Origin: Actinoallomurus oryzae
GTDB taxonomy: Bacteria > Actinomycetota > Actinomycetes > Streptosporangiales > Streptosporangiaceae
Direction: 5' to 3'
Assembly (NCBI RefSeq): GCF_039541955.1
Contig: NZ_BAABHF010000046.1
Coordinates: forward strand, 248,001 to 312,000
DNA length: 64,000 nucleotides
Shown: piece by piece, positions 61,343 through 64,000 of the stretch
How positions within the stretch are numbered: the first letter of the stretch is position 1
How the letters are laid out: each line of letters begins with the position of its first letter
The notes under the pieces: generated by a model
The model's input: the letters and a program-made list of their open reading frames with translations, nothing else
What the model was told of the DNA's origin: nothing
The model's database searches: none
Made by a program: the position numbers and the translations under genes

Positions 61343-61864
61343 ATGCGCCTGAAGAAGGCGAGTTTGACTCTGGCCGGAGCCGCCGCGGCCGTCGCCGTCA
61401 CCACGATGGCCGCCGCTCCCGCCTGGGCCTGTAGCGACAGCGATCCCTCTCTCCGGCTCCGCTCGCTCTGCGGCAAGGACGGCCAGGCGACCTGGCTGCT
61501 CAGCAACCCCAATGGCTGGGGCTCCGTGCCCGCCACGTGGGCCGACAACAAGGGCGGCCACAGCCAGGGCAAGATCAGTGTGCCCGCCCGCGGCACCGTG
61601 CTGCTCCCGACGCACGCCACCAAGGTGATCGTCACCGCCTACCGACCCGACCGGCGGAACCTGCCGGTCTGGCAGCGGCACGGTGCGATCGGCCTGCTCA
61701 AGCAGCACTGCAAGGGCACCAGGCCTTCGGCCCCGCCGCCGGAGAAGCCCAAGCCGTCTCCGAAGCCGACCAAGACCAGCGAGGCCCCCAAGCCCGCCAC
61801 CCCGCCGAGCGGTGAGGCGCGCCCCGCGACTCCCGTGAAGGCCCAGCCGCAGTTCACCGGCTGA
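61343..61864 (+). CDS. Secreted protein with Pro/Lys-rich tail
   Basis: A 173-aa exported protein. Signal peptide MRLKKASLTLAGAAAAVAV ends near APAWA. The mature domain (about 30-125) has three cysteines and ATWLLSNPNGWGSVPATWAD. The last 45 residues are Pro/Lys/Thr-rich, like wall-spanning linkers. ATG 61343 follows AGGAGG. No sortase motif. Function unknown. Confidence 0.72.
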   Translation: MRLKKASLTLAGAAAAVAVTTMAAAPAWACSDSDPSLRLRSLCGKDGQATWLLSNPNGWGSVPATWADNKGGHSQGKISVPARGTVLLPTHATKVIVTAYRPDRRNLPVWQRHGAIGLLKQHCKGTRPSAPPPEKPKPSPKPTKTSEAPKPATPPSGEARPATPVKAQPQFTG

Positions 61865-61877
61865 CGAAGATCGAAGA

Positions 61878-61913
61878 GGCCGGCCCGGGAGCGAGGGCGT
61901 TCCCGGGCCGGCC
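61878..61913. terminator. Strong hairpin after the secreted-protein gene
   Basis: A perfect 13-bp stem (61878-61890 and 61901-61913) with a 10-nt loop. There is no T-tract, as in many actinobacterial terminators. Confidence 0.7.
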
Positions 61914-61945
61914 GCGTCACCGACGTCATCGAGGAGCAGGAATCG

Positions 61946-62710
61946 ATGTCATTCAGCCCGGGAACGCGAGCGGCCGTCGTGGCGTCCGGCGTCGTGCTGA
62001 GCCTCACCCTGGCCGGCTGCGGTGGTTCCGATCACAAGGCGGCGAGCGGCGCCCCGTCCGGCGGCACCCCGGCGGCCAAGCCGACCACGGCGTCGTACGA
62101 CTTCGGGAACGGCCCCAGCACGATCGCCACCGCGCGGAACGCGACGGTCGACATCTACCAGCAGGCCGGCGACGCGTCGCCGAGCATGAAGCTGCACAGC
62201 CCGAACCCCGACGGCGCACCGCGCGTGTTCCTCGTGATGGACAGCAAGCCCGGATGGCTGCACGCCTTCCTCCCGGTGCAGCCGAACGGCAGCACCGGCT
62301 GGATCCCCACCCGCGAGGTCCGTACCGCCAAGACCGGCTACTGGATCCAGGTGCTCCGGTCGGCCCACCGCCTGAAGCTCTACCAGGGCAAGAAGGTGAT
62401 GATCAGCACCCCGGCGGCGATCGGCAAGTCCGACACCCCGACGCCCGGCGGCGCCTACTACCTCACCGAACTCCTCCAGCCGCCGAACCCGAAGGGCGAC
62501 TACGGCCCGTACGCGTACGGGCTGTCCGGGCAGTCGACGGCGCTCACCCAGTTCAACGGCCATGACCCGGTCATCGGCATCCACGGCACCAACCAGCCCG
62601 AGCTGCTGGGCACCTCGGTCAGCCACGGGTGCATCCGCATCAGCAACACGATGATCACGAAGCTGGCGAAGATGCTGCCGCTCGGCACTCCCGTCCAGAT
62701 CTCCGCCTGA
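61946..62710 (+). CDS. L,D-transpeptidase (YkuD) lipoprotein
   Basis: A 254-aa exported enzyme. The lipoprotein signal ends LTLAGC (lipobox LAGC). An SH3-like region (about 60-125, GWLHAFLPVQPNGSTGWIPT) precedes the YkuD domain with GIHGTNQPELLGTSVSHGCIR as the catalytic motif. It lacks the Ig domains of the first L,D-transpeptidase (22238-23416) and is probably a different class. Start ATG 61946 has AGGAGCAGG upstream. Confidence 0.9.
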   Translation: MSFSPGTRAAVVASGVVLSLTLAGCGGSDHKAASGAPSGGTPAAKPTTASYDFGNGPSTIATARNATVDIYQQAGDASPSMKLHSPNPDGAPRVFLVMDSKPGWLHAFLPVQPNGSTGWIPTREVRTAKTGYWIQVLRSAHRLKLYQGKKVMISTPAAIGKSDTPTPGGAYYLTELLQPPNPKGDYGPYAYGLSGQSTALTQFNGHDPVIGIHGTNQPELLGTSVSHGCIRISNTMITKLAKMLPLGTPVQISA

Positions 62711-62724
62711 TCCCCCTTCAGAGC

Positions 62725-62777
62725 GGCCCCGGTCACCGAACCTCCCCCACGCGGGGGAGGACGCGGTCACCGGGGCC
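62725..62777. terminator. Long two-tier hairpin terminator
   Basis: The outer arms GGCCCCGGTCACCG and CGGTCACCGGGGCC pair with one mismatched position. The inner stem CCTCCCCC / GGGGGAGG (62741-62760) has a 4-nt loop. A TTTA run lies just after. Confidence 0.75.
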
Positions 62778-62782
62778 GAATT

Positions 62783-62788
62783 TACTGT
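62783..62788 (+). promoter_or_regulatory. -10 element, nearly leaderless promoter of the gene at 62794
   Basis: TACTGT, 5 nt before ATG 62794, directly after the terminator hairpin. Confidence 0.4.
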
Positions 62789-62793
62789 TCGGC

Positions 62794-63387
62794 ATGGCTC
62801 TGACCGCTTCCGTAACCGATCGCCGCGACCCACGGCCGCGCCCCGGCGCCCGTGTCGTCGTGACGGGTGCCCTGGTGGCCCTGCTCTGCCTCGGGTTCGC
62901 CGTCGTCAACGTCGCCTTCGAGATCACGGACCGCTTCGCCGACGGTCCGTACGCCGGATACGCGTCCGGGATCGCCGTGATGAACTGGCTCGTCGTCGGG
63001 CTGAAGGTGCTGGGGGCGGCGGTGGCCCTGCTGTCGATCGCCGGGCGCCCGCGGCTCCTTTCCCCGGAGCGCTTGGGCGTGCTGTTGTGGGGGGCGTTCG
63101 CGCTGCTCACCCTGTACGTGCTGGGCAGCATGGTCGAGGCGGTCGGCATCGGCCTGGGCCTGATGGGCAGCACCGACCAGTTCACCGTCCGCAGCGTCGC
63201 CTACGTGCTCTTCTTCCTGTCGCTCGCCGCCGGCTACGGGATCCTGACGGTCTCCTACCAGCGGCGCCAGGGGCTGCGCAGAGGCGTCGCGGTGCTCGGC
63301 GTCGTGGGCGCGCCCGTGCTGCTGGGCGGCCTCCTGGTCGCCGTGCCGGCCGTGCTGACCGCGCTCGGCCTCATGCCGGGACTCTGA
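62794..63387 (+). CDS. Polytopic membrane protein, function unknown
   Basis: A 197-aa protein with about five hydrophobic segments, from VVVTGALVALLCLGFAVVNVAF to GVVGAPVLLGGLLVAVPAVLTALG. The N-terminal 20 residues are charged. ATG 62794 is preferred to an upstream frame that crosses the terminator. No domain recognised. Confidence 0.7.
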   Translation: MALTASVTDRRDPRPRPGARVVVTGALVALLCLGFAVVNVAFEITDRFADGPYAGYASGIAVMNWLVVGLKVLGAAVALLSIAGRPRLLSPERLGVLLWGAFALLTLYVLGSMVEAVGIGLGLMGSTDQFTVRSVAYVLFFLSLAAGYGILTVSYQRRQGLRRGVAVLGVVGAPVLLGGLLVAVPAVLTALGLMPGL

Positions 63388-63454
63388 CCGGCGCCATGGC
63401 GAGCGGGCCCTGCTCCGGAATCGCCATCCGCCGGTACGCGCCCGACCGCCGGAG

Positions 63455-64000
63455 TCAGGCCGCGTGCTCGGCAGGCGTCATTCCGAGGACCGCCTGGTAG
63501 TGGCCGATGAGCTCGTCGCAGACGCCGGCCCAGCCGCGGCCGTGCACGGACAGCCGCGCATGAGCGCCCATCCGGGCCCGCAGGGCGGCGTCGGACGCCA
63601 GTGTCGCGACGGCGGCACGCATGGCGGCGGGGTCGTCGGGCGGGTAGAGGAGGCCGTTGTGCCCCGGCCGTACGAGGTCCAGCGGGCCGCCCGAGGCGGG
63701 CGCGACGACCGGCAGCCCCGCGGCGAGTGCCTCCTGCACCGCCTGGCCGAAGGTCTCGTCGGCGCCGGTGTGCACGAACACGTCCAGGGACGCGGTCAGC
63801 GTCGCCAGCTCCTGGCCGGTGCGGAAGCCGGTGAAGATCGCCCCCGGCAGCAGCCGCTCCAGCCGCCGCCGGGCCGGGCCGTCCCCGACGACGACGAGAC
63901 GTACGCCGGGCAGACCGGCCAGGTGCGCGAGCAGCCACGGGCGCTTCTCGGTGGCGAGCCGTCCGACGTACCCGACGAGCGCCTCGCCGCCGGGCGCCAG
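63455..64000 (-). CDS. Glycosyltransferase family 4, C-terminal part (runs off the window)
   Basis: The last 181 residues of a GT-B glycosyltransferase. ALVGYVGRLATEKRPWLLAHL begins the donor-binding domain, and VVVGDGPARRRLERLLPG follows. The E-x7-E motif is in ADETFGQAVQEALAAG, with GLPVVAPASGGPLDLV after it. It resembles actinobacterial alpha-mannosyltransferases (MgtA/PimB-like), but the N-terminal acceptor domain is outside the window. The stop is at 63455. Confidence 0.85.
   Translation of the reverse strand: MAPGGEALVGYVGRLATEKRPWLLAHLAGLPGVRLVVVGDGPARRRLERLLPGAIFTGFRTGQELATLTASLDVFVHTGADETFGQAVQEALAAGLPVVAPASGGPLDLVRPGHNGLLYPPDDPAAMRAAVATLASDAALRARMGAHARLSVHGRGWAGVCDELIGHYQAVLGMTPAEHAA

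Overview
The window is high-GC actinobacterial DNA, probably from a filamentous member of Streptosporangiales such as Thermomonosporaceae. The genus is my inference. The evidence is strong G/C third-position bias, many GTG and some TTG starts, a rex-hemACD locus, a 14-gene nuo operon next to menaquinone genes, a BldC-like regulator, and cytochrome c biogenesis system II.

Layout. 1-8.6 kb: a glutaredoxin-like gene, then rex-hemA-hemC-hemD-hemB, a prim-pol-like gene and hemL. This covers most of the C5 haem pathway up to uroporphyrinogen III. 8.7-17.4 kb: an accessory block with a 944-residue lectin/discoidin-like mosaic protein, an FAD monooxygenase divergent from a MarR regulator, and an eamA-dapA-like-LLM operon divergent from a LysR regulator. 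17.5-23.4 kb: histidine phosphatase, resA, ccdA, resB, ccsA (cytochrome c maturation) and an L,D-transpeptidase. 23.5-28.7 kb: small membrane proteins, an ATLF-like zincin with a small partner gene, a BldC-like regulator, a threonine dehydratase, and a TnpB-only mobile element with imperfect terminal inverted repeats and CTAG at both ends. 28.8-48.2 kb: menG divergent from a MenJ-like reductase, then nuoA-nuoN and a polyprenyl diphosphate synthase. This is a menaquinone plus complex I module. 48.2-64 kb: mixed accessory genes, namely a secreted protease, RarD, MsrA, a GH15 enzyme, a cluster of immunity-like genes (SMI1/KNR4, Imm7), DUF4236, an ECF41 sigma factor divergent from an MFS pump plus hemerythrin, a threonine aldolase, a second L,D-transpeptidase and a truncated GT4 gene.

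Regulation. Two Rex-operator palindromes are visible, one in the rex-hem promoter and one between menG and the menJ-like/nuo operon. They suggest that NADH/NAD+ status co-controls haem, menaquinone and complex I. Many monocistronic genes have a TAnnnT -10 hexamer 5-7 nt before the start codon, so they are probably leaderless.

Most notable structure. A family of short ORFs (about 23-44 codons) sits exactly between operon genes: rex|hemA, resA|ccdA, nuoB|nuoC, nuoC|nuoD, nuoJ|nuoK and nuoM|nuoN, with one copy in frame before the menJ-like gene. Most share an (M/V)xERSER start and a PTKExS end. The stop codon overlaps the next gene's start in every intercistronic copy, and the start overlaps the previous stop in most. 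The TKE codons also encode the next gene's Shine-Dalgarno sequence. The arrangement matches mycobacterial interspersed repetitive units (MIRUs), here in what looks like a non-mycobacterial actinomycete.
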